64,000 nucleotides of DNA, taken from the NCBI RefSeq assembly GCF_904846685.1, contig NZ_CAJHBQ010000002.1, positions 248,001 through 312,000 of the forward strand, given 5' to 3'. The notes beneath the pieces are model-generated. The model made no database searches. It saw only the letters and a list, made by a program, of their open reading frames with translations, and was not told the DNA's origin. The stretch is from Psychrobacter submarinus (GTDB lineage: Bacteria; Pseudomonadota; Gammaproteobacteria; Pseudomonadales; Moraxellaceae). Shown one piece after another: positions 19,135 through 28,865 of this stretch (position 1 is its first letter; each line of letters starts with the position of its first letter). The position numbers and the translations under genes were made by a program.

Positions 19135-20406
19135 CTATTCAAACATTTTTGGGTCATTAAAGCTAACGATCTCTTCTTCAAACTCAGGTTTTACTTTTAC
19201 CACAAAGTCATCGCGTGATAGACCCATCGCTAGCGGAATAGAGCTTGCAATATAAGTAGAAGAATAAGTACCAGCAAGCAAACCGATAAATAACGCCACT
19301 GAGAACCAGTATAAGCCATCACCGCCTAAGAACATCATAGCCAGCACGACTAAGAGCACCGTTGAGATAGTCATGATCGTACGGCGTAAGGTTTCAGTCA
19401 ATGACAAGTCAATCGTTTGGCGCGGCGTGATACCGCGAACCCGGCGGAAATTCTCACGGATACGGTCATAGACAACGATAGTATCATTCAGCGAGTAACC
19501 AATCAGCGCCAGTACCGCCGCCAAAACCGTCAAATCAAATGGGAAGCCAAAGAGTGCAAATACCCCAATTGTCACAATCGCATCATGAAATAATGATAAT
19601 ACCGCCCCTAATGAGAGCTTAAACTGGAAGCGTAGCGCGACGTAACCTAGCATACAGACTAAGGCAAGAGCTAAGGCCATCACCGAGTTCAGATAGACCT
19701 CGTTACCCACTTGGCTACCTATAATATTGACGTTGCTAATACTAGCTGGATTATTAGGCAAGTCTAATGCGGTATCCAAGCTAGTATTGAGCCCATCGAT
19801 ATTGTCAGATTGCGGCGGTAGGCGTACTAGCAGCTCTTTATTAGTGCCTAAGTACTGCACGACAGCGTCATCAAAACCGTTATCAGCTAAGGCCTCAACC
19901 ACAGCCACTTGCTCAACCGATTGCTCGTAGCTGACATCCGCTGAGACGCCGCCGGTGAAATCAAGACCTAGGTTTAAACCATTAACGGCGATAGCAATGA
20001 TACTTGCGATAACCATAAAGATAGAGAGTAGGCCCATAGGCTTCTCTAATTTCATAAAGGGGATAATACGCTGATCGCCAATGGCTTTTATACCGCCTTC
20101 AGCTGCTGCTGCTGCGTCATCAGCGGCGTCGCCCTCAAAGTGACTAGGATCTACAGCATTAGCGGTTGCTAGGGCTTGTGAGCCTTTAGCATTGTCACGC
20201 TGAGCTCCTTTAGACCCTTTAGTCGTTTTATTTAAGTTATTGGTTTGAGTATTGCTACCTTTACCATCACGGCGCGGCTTATTACGGCGGCGACGCTTAT
20301 TGCCTTGCGAGTTAGTATTCGATCCGCTGTTACCTGACTGATTGCCTGAGCTGTTCGAGGTCGGCAGGTTGTCTTTATTGTTCGGGTTATTCTGATCGAT
20401 CGCCAT
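19135..20406 (-). CDS. secF: Protein translocase subunit SecF with long basic N-terminal extension
   Basis: SecF forms with SecD the RND-type accessory complex that uses the proton gradient to assist Sec export. The core (residues ~112 onward) starts at RIIPFMKLEKPMGLLSIFMV, has the periplasmic LGLDFTGGVSADVSY domain and six helices with GYSLNDTIVVYDRIREN. The family is usually ~310-330 aa; this product has 423 aa. The extra ~110 N-terminal residues are Asn/Ser/Gly-rich with an Arg/Lys cluster (KRRRRNKPRRDGK), then an Ala/Asp-rich stretch, and would lie in the cytoplasm. secD ends 9 bp upstream. Confidence 0.95.
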   Translation of the reverse strand: MAIDQNNPNNKDNLPTSNSSGNQSGNSGSNTNSQGNKRRRRNKPRRDGKGSNTQTNNLNKTTKGSKGAQRDNAKGSQALATANAVDPSHFEGDAADDAAAAAEGGIKAIGDQRIIPFMKLEKPMGLLSIFMVIASIIAIAVNGLNLGLDFTGGVSADVSYEQSVEQVAVVEALADNGFDDAVVQYLGTNKELLVRLPPQSDNIDGLNTSLDTALDLPNNPASISNVNIIGSQVGNEVYLNSVMALALALVCMLGYVALRFQFKLSLGAVLSLFHDAIVTIGVFALFGFPFDLTVLAAVLALIGYSLNDTIVVYDRIRENFRRVRGITPRQTIDLSLTETLRRTIMTISTVLLVVLAMMFLGGDGLYWFSVALFIGLLAGTYSSTYIASSIPLAMGLSRDDFVVKVKPEFEEEIVSFNDPKMFE

Positions 20407-20415
20407 AGTAGTCTC

Positions 20416-22293
20416 CTAACCGATGCTCAAACGTTTGATAGATTTGCGCTTACCATAAGCGATTTGTACTAGCGCTCGCGTCACCAAAATAGCGGTGAAC
20501 AGTGAGCTGACAATACCAATCGCTAAAGTAATAGCAAAGCCTTTGATCGGACCGGTACCGATAGCGAATAAGATAAAAGCCACTAGCAGCGTGGTAATGT
20601 TAGCATCGAAGATACTACTAAACGCACGATCGAAGCCGGCCACAATGGCGGTTTTTGGCCGCACACCGTTGGCTATCTCTTCACGTATGCGCTCGAATAT
20701 CAGCACGTTAGCATCGACCGCCATACCGATGGTCAAGACGATACCAGCGATACCAGGCAAGGTAAGAGATGAGCCTAATATCGACATGATTGAGATGATA
20801 ATGATGACGTTGACAGCTAACGCAACGTTAGCAATGACGCCAAACAAGCGATAGAAAATTATCATAAAGATGAACACGAGTAAGTAACCGACTTGGGTCG
20901 AAAATAAACCTTTATCGATATTTTCTTGCCCAAGTGAAGGGCCAATAGTGCGCTCTTCGACAAAGTACATCGGCGCCGCTAGCGCCCCTGAGCGTAGTAG
21001 CAAAGCAAGCTCGGCCGCCTCAGCGCTACTATCTAAGCCCGTGATACGGAACGAGGAGCCAAGTACCGCTTGGATATTGGCACGGTTGATGACTTTAGTC
21101 TCCGCGTAAGGCGTCCGAACTTCAGTCGTCTCACCCGTTATTGGATCTTCTTCATAAGTGATGCGTTGTTTGTTTTCGATAAACAGCACCGCCATTTGCT
21201 CACCAACTGAGGTGCGCGTGGCGTTTTGCATGAGTCTACCGCCAGCGCTATCTAAGGTAATATTCACCTCAGGTGTACCGCTCTCATCAACGCCTGTCTG
21301 CGCGTTAGTGACTTTGTCACCGGTAACGATAGCTTGACGCTCTAACAGAACCGGCGGGCCATCTAGTGATTGAAAAGGGAAGGCCTCAGTGCCAGCAGGA
21401 GGAATACCGCCGGTGTAGTTTTCGGCATCTTTTGCTACCATGCGAAACTCAAGGTTGGCAGTACGTCCAAGTACCCGTTTGGCCTCGGCAGTATCTTGTA
21501 CGCCCGGTAGCTCCACCACGATACGGCTAGCGCCTTGCGACTGTACTAATGCTTCTGCGACCCCAAGCTCAGCAATCCGGTTACGCAAAGTCGTCAAGTT
21601 TTGATTGACCGCGTAACTGTTAATCTCATCGACCATGGCATCGTTATAGGACATGACTAGCGCAGGGCCTTGGTCATCAATGGTTGATTGCACCGTAAAG
21701 TCATTACCCATTGACGCTTGTAGGATGTTTTGTGCGCGTCCACGGGCGTCAGTGTCAGAGAAGTGCAGAATGATGCTTTGACCTTCAGTTTTAGTACCGG
21801 TCACCGCTACGCGTTCAGCGCGCAGCTCTCGGCGCACGTCACGGCTAGCGCTGCTAAGACGCTGCTCTAGCGCCTTATCCATATCCACTTCTAGTACAAA
21901 ACGCACCCCGCCGCGAAGATCCAAACCGAGCTTCATAGGCTTAGCGCCGATATCGCGTAACCACTGCGGCGTGGTTTGCGCTAAGTTGAGCGCGACGACA
22001 TAATCATCGCCTAAGTTTTGGCGCAAGACTTCCTGAGCTTTTAGCTGCTCATCTGGAGTATCTAAGCGTACCAAGGCACTGTTGTCCTCAAAGCTACCAT
22101 CGTGAAAGTCGATATTGGCTTCACTAAGCAGACGCTCAGACTCCGTTAATACGCTCTCAGACAGCTGAGTACCTGCTGCAGCACTCGTAATCTGCACCGC
22201 AGGCTCATCAGGATAAAGGTTTGGAGCCGCGTAAAGACCTGCCACGATAAGCACGACAATGATAACTAGGTATTTCCATGCGGGATATTGCAT
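20416..22293 (-). CDS. secD: Protein translocase subunit SecD
   Basis: The larger half of the SecDF complex. The 625-aa product has the N-terminal helix YLVIIVVLIVAGLYAAPNLYP and the P1 head with GLDLRGGVRFVLEVDMDKAL. A lower periplasmic domain carries ELPGVQDTAEAKRVLGRTANLEFR. Five C-terminal helices include GIVLTIGMAVDANVLIFERI, which carries the proton-relay Asp. Length matches E. coli SecD (615 aa). It lies 201 bp after yajC and 9 bp before secF, so the operon order is yajC-secD-secF; tgt and queA, often upstream, are absent here. Confidence 0.97.
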   Translation of the reverse strand: MQYPAWKYLVIIVVLIVAGLYAAPNLYPDEPAVQITSAAAGTQLSESVLTESERLLSEANIDFHDGSFEDNSALVRLDTPDEQLKAQEVLRQNLGDDYVVALNLAQTTPQWLRDIGAKPMKLGLDLRGGVRFVLEVDMDKALEQRLSSASRDVRRELRAERVAVTGTKTEGQSIILHFSDTDARGRAQNILQASMGNDFTVQSTIDDQGPALVMSYNDAMVDEINSYAVNQNLTTLRNRIAELGVAEALVQSQGASRIVVELPGVQDTAEAKRVLGRTANLEFRMVAKDAENYTGGIPPAGTEAFPFQSLDGPPVLLERQAIVTGDKVTNAQTGVDESGTPEVNITLDSAGGRLMQNATRTSVGEQMAVLFIENKQRITYEEDPITGETTEVRTPYAETKVINRANIQAVLGSSFRITGLDSSAEAAELALLLRSGALAAPMYFVEERTIGPSLGQENIDKGLFSTQVGYLLVFIFMIIFYRLFGVIANVALAVNVIIIISIMSILGSSLTLPGIAGIVLTIGMAVDANVLIFERIREEIANGVRPKTAIVAGFDRAFSSIFDANITTLLVAFILFAIGTGPIKGFAITLAIGIVSSLFTAILVTRALVQIAYGKRKSIKRLSIG

Positions 22294-22494
22294 AATGACT
22301 TCTTTATATTGATAAAAGACTGGTGATGCAGACCATGAGTGAATAGATAATAGGGTAGCTAATAGCCAAAAATGACCGCAATTAGTGAACGGTCATTACA
22401 ATATATGTGACTATAAATATATGACTATAAATAAGTACTATAACCTATAGCTGACTACAATCTAACTCATCGTCAAGCAGCACTAAGGTAAGAC

Positions 22495-22833
22495 TTAAAC
22501 GCTCTCAATAGTGCCTGCAGGGAGTACTGAGATTACCGATGCGCGTTGCACTTTGACATCTGTATTGTTGTTTAAGCTCACAACAGCATAATCGCCTTCG
22601 ATTTGCTTGATGCGGCCCATGAGGCCACCAGCAAAAATAACTTCGCTGCCAACGGTAAGCGAGCTTACCATCGCGCGGTGCTCTTTAGTACGCTTAGACT
22701 GCGGACGAATAACCAAAAAGTAAAAGATAGCAAAAAAAGCGACTGGCAGTAGTAGCTGACCAAATAGTGACGCGCCACCGGCGGCATCGCCTGCTGCTTC
22801 AGCAGCATGGGCTGACTGGATAAATAAGCTCAT
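22495..22833 (-). CDS. yajC: Preprotein translocase subunit YajC
   Basis: A small single-helix membrane protein associated with SecDF. The 112-aa product shows one membrane segment (LFGQLLLPVAFFAIFYFLVI) followed directly by the signature RPQSKRTKEHRAMVSSL and a small domain with GSEVIFAGGLMGRI. The N-terminal ~20 residues are Ala-rich. It opens the yajC-secD-secF group. Confidence 0.95.
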   Translation of the reverse strand: MSLFIQSAHAAEAAGDAAGGASLFGQLLLPVAFFAIFYFLVIRPQSKRTKEHRAMVSSLTVGSEVIFAGGLMGRIKQIEGDYAVVSLNNNTDVKVQRASVISVLPAGTIESV

Positions 22834-23273
22834 AATTTCTCTCGATAAGTGAGGTACAAAAATAAAATTAGACGCATAGTAACAAAAAATCTAACACTTA
22901 GTAACTGTTAATCATAGCACAAGCGCATTTTTCTTAGCCTGACAATAAGCATAGCGCTAATGGTAGCAGCTATGACGGTACGCATTAGGGCAGATAAGTG
23001 CTTCTAAATACTGGTTTTAGTCTTAGGTTTTAGTCCTAGATTGAGACTAACTATCAAGGGCTCAAAATAGATAAGCGTTAGTATACCGATAAAACGGCTC
23101 ATAGGACTGCAAAATTTAAGGCTGAATGGCCCGTGGTTTCATCGTATGAAGACAAAATATTGTGTAACCTGAGTATCAATGATAATATCGAATGCTTATA
23201 AAAGTGTTGGCTTTATAGCAGCGCTTTATTTTTCGCTCCACCTTTTATTAAATCATTATTTAGGTTACCCGAC
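22834..23273. other. Divergent gap between yajC and the CNNM gene
   Basis: The 440 bp separate two divergent transcription units and must hold both promoters. I see a short direct repeat (GGTTTTAGTC-like, ~23010-23035) and AT-rich DNA, but no hairpin, operator or coding frame that I can defend. Confidence 0.4.
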
Positions 23274-24611
23274 TTGCTGCTTACCTCTTTGGTTACTTCT
23301 CGTTTATATCGCTTACGTGCTTGTCGTAAACAAGCTTCAGCGGAGCCTCCCCCTATAAAAAACGCTAGCTCTTATCACTGGATTTTATCGGTTTGCACTG
23401 CCATATTCAGTGCGACATTGCTTTTGTTGCCGACATCTGTACTAGCAGCGAGCTCAGCTGCAGCGACAGAGGTCGCAGCACAAGCTACAGCAAGTAGTGT
23501 GCTACTATTAGTGCTGTTTGTACTCTTAGCAATTGGTGTCTCGTTTGTCTGCTCGCTTGCAGAGTCAGCGCTACTGACTATGACACCCTCTTACATCGCT
23601 GATGTACAAGAGAGAAATCCCAACAAAGCGGCCATGCTCAAACGTCTTAAGGTCGATAACATCGATCAGTCGCTGGCGGCTATTTTGACTTTAAATACCG
23701 TAGCGCATACCGTCGGTTCTATTGGTGCCGGTGCGCAAGCCACGATTGTCTTTGGTAGTGCTTGGTTTGGTGTGTTCTCAGCGTTTATGACATTGGCTAT
23801 TTTGTTTATATCTGAGATTATCCCCAAAACCTTAGGGACCGTTTATTGGCGTCAGCTTAGCGGTGTAGTAGCGTACTTCGTTCGCGGTATTATTATGCTT
23901 TTATATCCGCTGATATGGATATCTGAGCGTATCACTAAGCTGCTGGTCAGAAGCAAAGAGACCGATGTCTTTAGTCGCCGCGAGTTTGCCGCTCTTGCTA
24001 GTATAGGTGAGGAGGCTGGTCAAATTGACCCGCTAGAGTCGCGTATTATTCGTAATTTGTTAGCCTTTGGGGCGATAAAAGTCGAAGATATCATGACGCC
24101 GCGCTCAGTAATGCTCGCTTTTGAACAAAACAAAACCGTCACTGAGCTATTAGCGGATCGCCCTAAGCTGACTTTTTCGCGCCTACCTATCTATGATGAT
24201 GATTTGGATAATATTACTGGGTTTGTGCTAAAAACAGATATCTTATTAGCAAAAGTAAATCACGCGACCCATAAGCCTTTGACGCAGTTTCAGCGAGAGA
24301 TCACTTTTGTTTTCTCCAAGATGAAATTGTTTGACTTGTTAGAGCTGATGCTAAAAAATCGTATTCATATTGCCATTACTGTTGGCGAGTATGGCGAAGT
24401 CAAAGGACTTGTGACCTTAGAAGATGTGTTTGAGACCTTATTGGGCCTTGAGATTGTCGATGAGATTGACCGAGTTGAAGATATGCAAGCACTGGCTAGG
24501 CAGATGATGGATCGCCGTGTTGAGCGCTTGGGGATGAAACTTAGTGACGATGAGCATGACAATGACGCTAGAGTAGATGAGAGTCATAATACTGACAAAT
24601 CTAAGTCTTAG
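23274..24611 (+). CDS. CNNM transmembrane / CBS domain protein (HlyC/CorC family)
   Basis: A predicted inner-membrane protein of the CNNM (DUF21) plus CBS-pair family, linked to Mg2+/Co2+ transport or resistance. The frame opens with TTG at 23274; no ATG precedes the conserved core. A hydrophobic leader (ILSVCTAIFSATLLLLPTSVLA) ends near residue 59. Next comes the DUF21 domain (VSFVCSLAESALLTMTPSYI, LNTVAHTVGSIGAGA, SEIIPKTLG). Two CBS motifs follow from ~245 (VEDIMTPRSVMLAFE and the LVTLEDVFETLLGLEIVDE end). It lacks the C-terminal CorC_HlyC transporter-associated domain seen in longer homologues. Confidence 0.85.
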   Translation: MLLTSLVTSRLYRLRACRKQASAEPPPIKNASSYHWILSVCTAIFSATLLLLPTSVLAASSAAATEVAAQATASSVLLLVLFVLLAIGVSFVCSLAESALLTMTPSYIADVQERNPNKAAMLKRLKVDNIDQSLAAILTLNTVAHTVGSIGAGAQATIVFGSAWFGVFSAFMTLAILFISEIIPKTLGTVYWRQLSGVVAYFVRGIIMLLYPLIWISERITKLLVRSKETDVFSRREFAALASIGEEAGQIDPLESRIIRNLLAFGAIKVEDIMTPRSVMLAFEQNKTVTELLADRPKLTFSRLPIYDDDLDNITGFVLKTDILLAKVNHATHKPLTQFQREITFVFSKMKLFDLLELMLKNRIHIAITVGEYGEVKGLVTLEDVFETLLGLEIVDEIDRVEDMQALARQMMDRRVERLGMKLSDDEHDNDARVDESHNTDKSKS

Positions 24612-24794
24612 CGTGTTATCGATACTGTGTTAATGATATTAGGAGTTCGACTCTAGCACTAACAAGGACTTTTTTTAGATCAATCAATAAGATAAGCCTA
24701 GCCGATTAGATATGCAATTATCACACAGGGAGTTACATGACTGTGAGAAATTACTGATAGGCTAAAACTTTCAAGATAACCGCTAAGGAAGAAG

Positions 24795-25334
24795 ATGAAA
24801 CGTTTGGGGAATACACGTTTGGGGAATACACGTTTGGGGAATACACGTTTGGGGAATACAGGGTTACTAGCGTTGATAATCAGAGGCGCTAGTCTCACAG
24901 CATTAGCTACCGGCGTAAGTGTAGTCGCTGTTAACGCACAGGCCGCGACGATGAGCGAGGGCTTAGTACAAAACTATGCCAGCTCCATGAAGACGGCGGC
25001 GAATAATAAAAACATTAGCCAAGTGTCGCGTTTGGTGTCTGACGATGCGCTTATCTCTTTATCCAGAAAAGGTAAAACGACCAGCCTAGATAAAGATGCG
25101 TATCTAAGACTGTTACAAAACAGTTGGAATCAGACCTCAAACTACCGCTACGACATTAATATCGATAATATCGTCATTACTGGAAACCAAGCTAAAGCTA
25201 ATGTCAACACCACAGAGAGCTGGGTTAAAGATGGCAATAATGTCTCATTCGTGACTAATTCAAGAGTAACCTTAACCTTATCAACGGGTAACGCCATACT
25301 ATTAAGAGCGGTATCACAAGTGACTATTAATTAG
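24795..25334 (+). CDS. Secreted protein, NTF2-like fold suspected, with repeat-built N terminus
   Basis: I do not recognise a named family. The 179-aa product has a signal-peptide-like hydrophobic stretch (GLLALIIRGASLTALATGVS) ending near AQA-ATMS. A soluble domain follows whose order (LVQNYASSMKTAANNKNISQV, LISLS, then beta strands with YRYDINIDNIVITGNQAKANV) resembles NTF2/SnoaL-like proteins. The n-region is formed by four perfect 15-bp repeats that encode RLGNT four times. An AAGGAAGAAG box sits just before the ATG. It is probably transcribed alone; function is unknown. Confidence 0.6.
   Translation: MKRLGNTRLGNTRLGNTRLGNTGLLALIIRGASLTALATGVSVVAVNAQAATMSEGLVQNYASSMKTAANNKNISQVSRLVSDDALISLSRKGKTTSLDKDAYLRLLQNSWNQTSNYRYDINIDNIVITGNQAKANVNTTESWVKDGNNVSFVTNSRVTLTLSTGNAILLRAVSQVTIN
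24801..24860 (+). repeat. 15-bp in-frame tandem repeat, four perfect copies
   Basis: CGTTTGGGGAATACA is repeated four times from the third codon of the secreted protein gene and encodes RLGNT in each unit. The unit length is a multiple of three, so gain or loss of units changes protein length without breaking the frame. Confidence 0.95.
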
Positions 25335-25741
25335 TAGGTAATTAATAGCTCATTAATAGATTGTATTGATAGGCTATGGTTTGACTAGTAACTTATGCGC
25401 CGTAACTTATAGGTCAAAGATCATAAATTATAAGTCACAAATCATTATCGTTGTATGATAAGCCATGAATAATAATCAATGAGTTAATATGATTAATTGA
25501 GTTATTCGTTCAAGCTTGCGATAGTTATAATGTTTATCTTATGCTGCGTCTTACACTGTAATAGCGACAAGTTATCTTTACCAAAAGCTATCTAAGCTAT
25601 GCTGAATCAAGAGGGTAATGCTATGCTCTAATAAACGCTTACTGTTATGTAAAATATAAGCCTTGAGAATTTACTTTCAGTCAGCTATTTTTATCCATTG
25701 TTATTTTTATCTATTTTTGTTGCTAGGAAGCCGCCATTATC
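25335..25741. other. Gap before the MltD-like gene
   Basis: The 407 bp are AT-rich and hold no frame, hairpin or repeat I can support. The mltD promoter presumably lies in the distal half. Confidence 0.4.
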
Positions 25742-28717
25742 ATGTCTATCGTGCCGTCAAACTCTCGTTTACCTATCGCTTTGCCTTTGACCCTTGCCGT
25801 ATCTGCTCTACTTGTCAGTGCTTGTAGTAATACGTCAGCGGTAAAAAACACTGGGGTTAAAAATACTCGTACGCCTGTGGTCACTAAGCGCCCAACTGCG
25901 ACCCCGCAAACTCCTGCTAGCGATGACTATTCAACGGCTTATTTAGATGAAGAGAGCTTAGATGAGCTCGCGGATTTATTAGAAGCCAGTGACATGGCTA
26001 TGGTTGAGGGTAATAAACTTGCCATTCAGCAGTACGGTGATTTATGGAACCGCCTGCGTGCCGGTTATCGGATGAACGCTGGTCGCCCTATCTACAATCA
26101 ACGTATCGAGGGGCAAAAAGGCTGGTTTACGAGTAGACAAGATTACTTAAACCGTTTGACCGCGCGAGCCAGTCGCTATTTATATCATACTGTGCGCGAA
26201 GCGGAGCGCCGCAATATTCCGACCGAGTTGGCATTATTGCCCGTTATCGAAAGCTCGTATGATCCTAGTGGTACGAGTAGTGCGGCGGCTGCAGGCTTGT
26301 GGCAGTTTATCCCAAGCACGGGACGCATCTACGGTCTCAATCAAAGCAGTACTTATGACGGTCGCCGCGATGTTATCGAGTCGACGCGCGCCGCTTATGA
26401 CTTCTTGACAGCGCTGCATAACCAATTTGGCAGTTGGGAGCTGGCTTTAGCAGCTTATAACGCCGGTCCTGGACGGGTACAAAAAGCCATTGATGCGAAT
26501 GCGGCGCGAGGATTACCAACAGACTATTGGTCGCTGAGACTACCTACTGAGACGATGAACTACGTGCCGCGCTTTTTGGCAGTTGCTGAGATCGTCGCTA
26601 ACCCCTCACAGTTTGGGGTTTATCTACCAGCTATCGCCAACCGTCAGCATTTTCGTAGTGTTCCTGCAAACTACGGCGTCAGTCTGGCTGAAGTCTCACA
26701 GCTTACAGGCGTCAGCTACGACGAGCTTGAAAGATTAAACACCGCTCTCACTTCTGGCCGTATTGACGCCTCAGGCCCACAGCGAGTCATTATCCCGAAC
26801 GATGTCGATGTCAACATCGACGCCAAACTCAGTGCACTGCGAGGTAATGGCAGTAGTAATGTCATCGCCTCTAGCACACCTGCTACGCCAAGTACCTCAG
26901 GATCAACATCTTATAATAACAAGCCCTATAGCAGCGGCTCCCTACCTTCAACGGGAAGCGGCCTAGCTGAATATGCGGCTAGTGCTAGTGTGCCGCAACA
27001 AACGACCAGTTATATCTCTCCAGCTGCTACGCCGTCTAGTAGCTCAGTGTATAGCAGTAATAACAATGCTAGAACTGAGCCGCCTATTACTAGTAGTGAA
27101 ACGCAAAAAATCAATGCGGAGCTAAAAAGCAGCAACAGCTTACCGACGACTTCTGCGCAGATCACAGGTAACAATACTATCGTACAAGAGCCGCCACTGA
27201 GCCAAGAAGAGCGCGACTTTATTGCTAGACAGATTCAATCACAGACTCCAGATCAGCGAGAGGTGATCAGCGCGGTCGATGGTAATATTAAACTGTCCGC
27301 TGTACAGACACAGCAATCTGTGTTGGAGGCTAGCGGTAGAGAGAAAAAGCTTAGTTTTGCAACCAGCGCTAATAGCAAGGCAAAACCACAAGGCAAACGC
27401 AGCACCTATACCGTAAAACGTGGCGACACTTTGTCTAATATCGCTAGCCGAGCAGGGGTGAGCTGGCGTGAAATCGCCGAGTGGAACCAGATAGATCCTA
27501 AGGCTAACTTACTCTCTGGCAGTACTCTGTACTTGTATAATGCTAAACTTATCGAGCCTTTAAAGAGTAGCAATACGCCAGCTCAACCCGAAAGCTATGT
27601 GGTACAAAGCGGCGATACATTGATAGGTACAGCAAATCGTTTTGGCTTATCAGTCACTCAGCTAGCGACTTATAATAATCTCAGTAGCCGTGCTGATTTG
27701 CTGCGCGGTCAAAAGCTGTGGTTAGTGCCAGGTAAAGTTACTGCGCCTGCGGTGACTCCTGCTGCTCCTTCGCGTAAACGTGCACAGTCAACTACCGCTA
27801 CTAAGAACTACAAAGTCCAATCAGGTGACGGTCTCATCGCCCTTGCCAAACAGTTTGGTATCTCAACCCAAGCTTTAGCCGATCTCAATGGTATCGGTAG
27901 TACAGATTCGCTGTACGTCGGTCAGACGTTAAAGATACCAGCAGATGCCAATACGACATCTTCATCAAATAGCTCAGCTAGTCGTTCCAGTAGCTCGGCT
28001 GTAACCAGTAATTACAAAGTAAAATCTGGTGAGACGCTCATAGGTATTGCCAATAGTTTGGGTGTGAGCGCGGCGCAAGTAGCAGCGGTTAACAGTAGCT
28101 TTGATGAAAGAGCTCGCCTACAACGCGGTCAAACCATTAAGGTACCTGTCTCAGCTTCACAAGTGGACAATAAGCTCAATGACAAACCCATCAGCTATAA
28201 GATCCGCTCTGGTGATACGTTAATTGGGGTAGCCAACCGCTACAAAATCGGCGTTAGTGACTTGGCCGCAGCCAATAATCTAAGCACTAACTCGAACCTT
28301 ATCTTAGGACGCAGTTTGACGATTCCAGCTGCGGGTAATCGCTCTACTGCTACGAGCGCAACTAGCACGAGCAGCGCTGCATCGACGAGTACTGCTAGTA
28401 CAGGTAAAAAGCTAGACAACACTGAGAATTATAAAGTACAGTCAGGCGATGGCCTAATTGCGTTAGCTCGCCGCTTCGGAGTATCTGTATCCGATCTAGC
28501 AGCCACAAACAATCTATCGACTAAAGCGCAGCTACAGCGCGGTCAGACGCTTAAAGTGCCAAAAATGACGGTTAGCTACCAAGTGGCTTCTGGAGATAGT
28601 TTGATTGGCTTAGCGCGCAAATACGGCGTCTCGACAAAAGAGCTGGCTGATATGAATGATATCGCCCCTGATACGATGTTACAACGCGGTCAGCGCTTAA
28701 CCGTGCCTAATCGCTAA
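25742..28717 (+). CDS. mltD: MltD-like membrane-bound lytic transglycosylase with seven LysM repeats
   Basis: A lipoprotein muramidase that cleaves peptidoglycan to 1,6-anhydro products. The lipobox LLVSAC puts the acylated Cys at 28. The SLT domain follows: LPVIESSYDPSGTSSAAAAGLWQF with the catalytic Glu near 169, and ALAAYNAGPGRV (~237). A degenerate LysM-like stretch (VSLAEVSQLTGVSYDELERLN) lies near 310. After a Ser/Thr/Asn-rich linker come seven clear LysM units beginning near residues 553, 618, 689, 757, 818, 897 and 944. E. coli MltD has 452 aa and far fewer LysM units, so this 991-aa protein is an expanded form. A strong terminator follows. Confidence 0.93.
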   Translation: MSIVPSNSRLPIALPLTLAVSALLVSACSNTSAVKNTGVKNTRTPVVTKRPTATPQTPASDDYSTAYLDEESLDELADLLEASDMAMVEGNKLAIQQYGDLWNRLRAGYRMNAGRPIYNQRIEGQKGWFTSRQDYLNRLTARASRYLYHTVREAERRNIPTELALLPVIESSYDPSGTSSAAAAGLWQFIPSTGRIYGLNQSSTYDGRRDVIESTRAAYDFLTALHNQFGSWELALAAYNAGPGRVQKAIDANAARGLPTDYWSLRLPTETMNYVPRFLAVAEIVANPSQFGVYLPAIANRQHFRSVPANYGVSLAEVSQLTGVSYDELERLNTALTSGRIDASGPQRVIIPNDVDVNIDAKLSALRGNGSSNVIASSTPATPSTSGSTSYNNKPYSSGSLPSTGSGLAEYAASASVPQQTTSYISPAATPSSSSVYSSNNNARTEPPITSSETQKINAELKSSNSLPTTSAQITGNNTIVQEPPLSQEERDFIARQIQSQTPDQREVISAVDGNIKLSAVQTQQSVLEASGREKKLSFATSANSKAKPQGKRSTYTVKRGDTLSNIASRAGVSWREIAEWNQIDPKANLLSGSTLYLYNAKLIEPLKSSNTPAQPESYVVQSGDTLIGTANRFGLSVTQLATYNNLSSRADLLRGQKLWLVPGKVTAPAVTPAAPSRKRAQSTTATKNYKVQSGDGLIALAKQFGISTQALADLNGIGSTDSLYVGQTLKIPADANTTSSSNSSASRSSSSAVTSNYKVKSGETLIGIANSLGVSAAQVAAVNSSFDERARLQRGQTIKVPVSASQVDNKLNDKPISYKIRSGDTLIGVANRYKIGVSDLAAANNLSTNSNLILGRSLTIPAAGNRSTATSATSTSSAASTSTASTGKKLDNTENYKVQSGDGLIALARRFGVSVSDLAATNNLSTKAQLQRGQTLKVPKMTVSYQVASGDSLIGLARKYGVSTKELADMNDIAPDTMLQRGQRLTVPNR

Positions 28718-28780
28718 GCATAATTTCAGTGAGTCCGTTAAGCGGATTGATGGCTCACTGAGCTAATGCGCATAGAATAA

Positions 28781-28813
28781 AAAAGCTGCTCTTAATACTA
28801 AGAGCAGCTTTTT
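28781..28813 (+). terminator. Terminator between the MltD-like and MltF-like genes
   Basis: AAAAGCTGCTCTT pairs with AAGAGCAGCTTTT over a 6-nt loop, with T- and A-rich arms on both sides. It can serve both converging genes. Confidence 0.88.
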
Positions 28814-28865
28814 ATTACTAAATACATTTTAAATCAGATGCTTTATAAGCTAAACATCCTAGTTA

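Noticed and set aside
20495-20854. 119-aa plus-strand frame
   Set aside because: Antisense within secD; no independent evidence.
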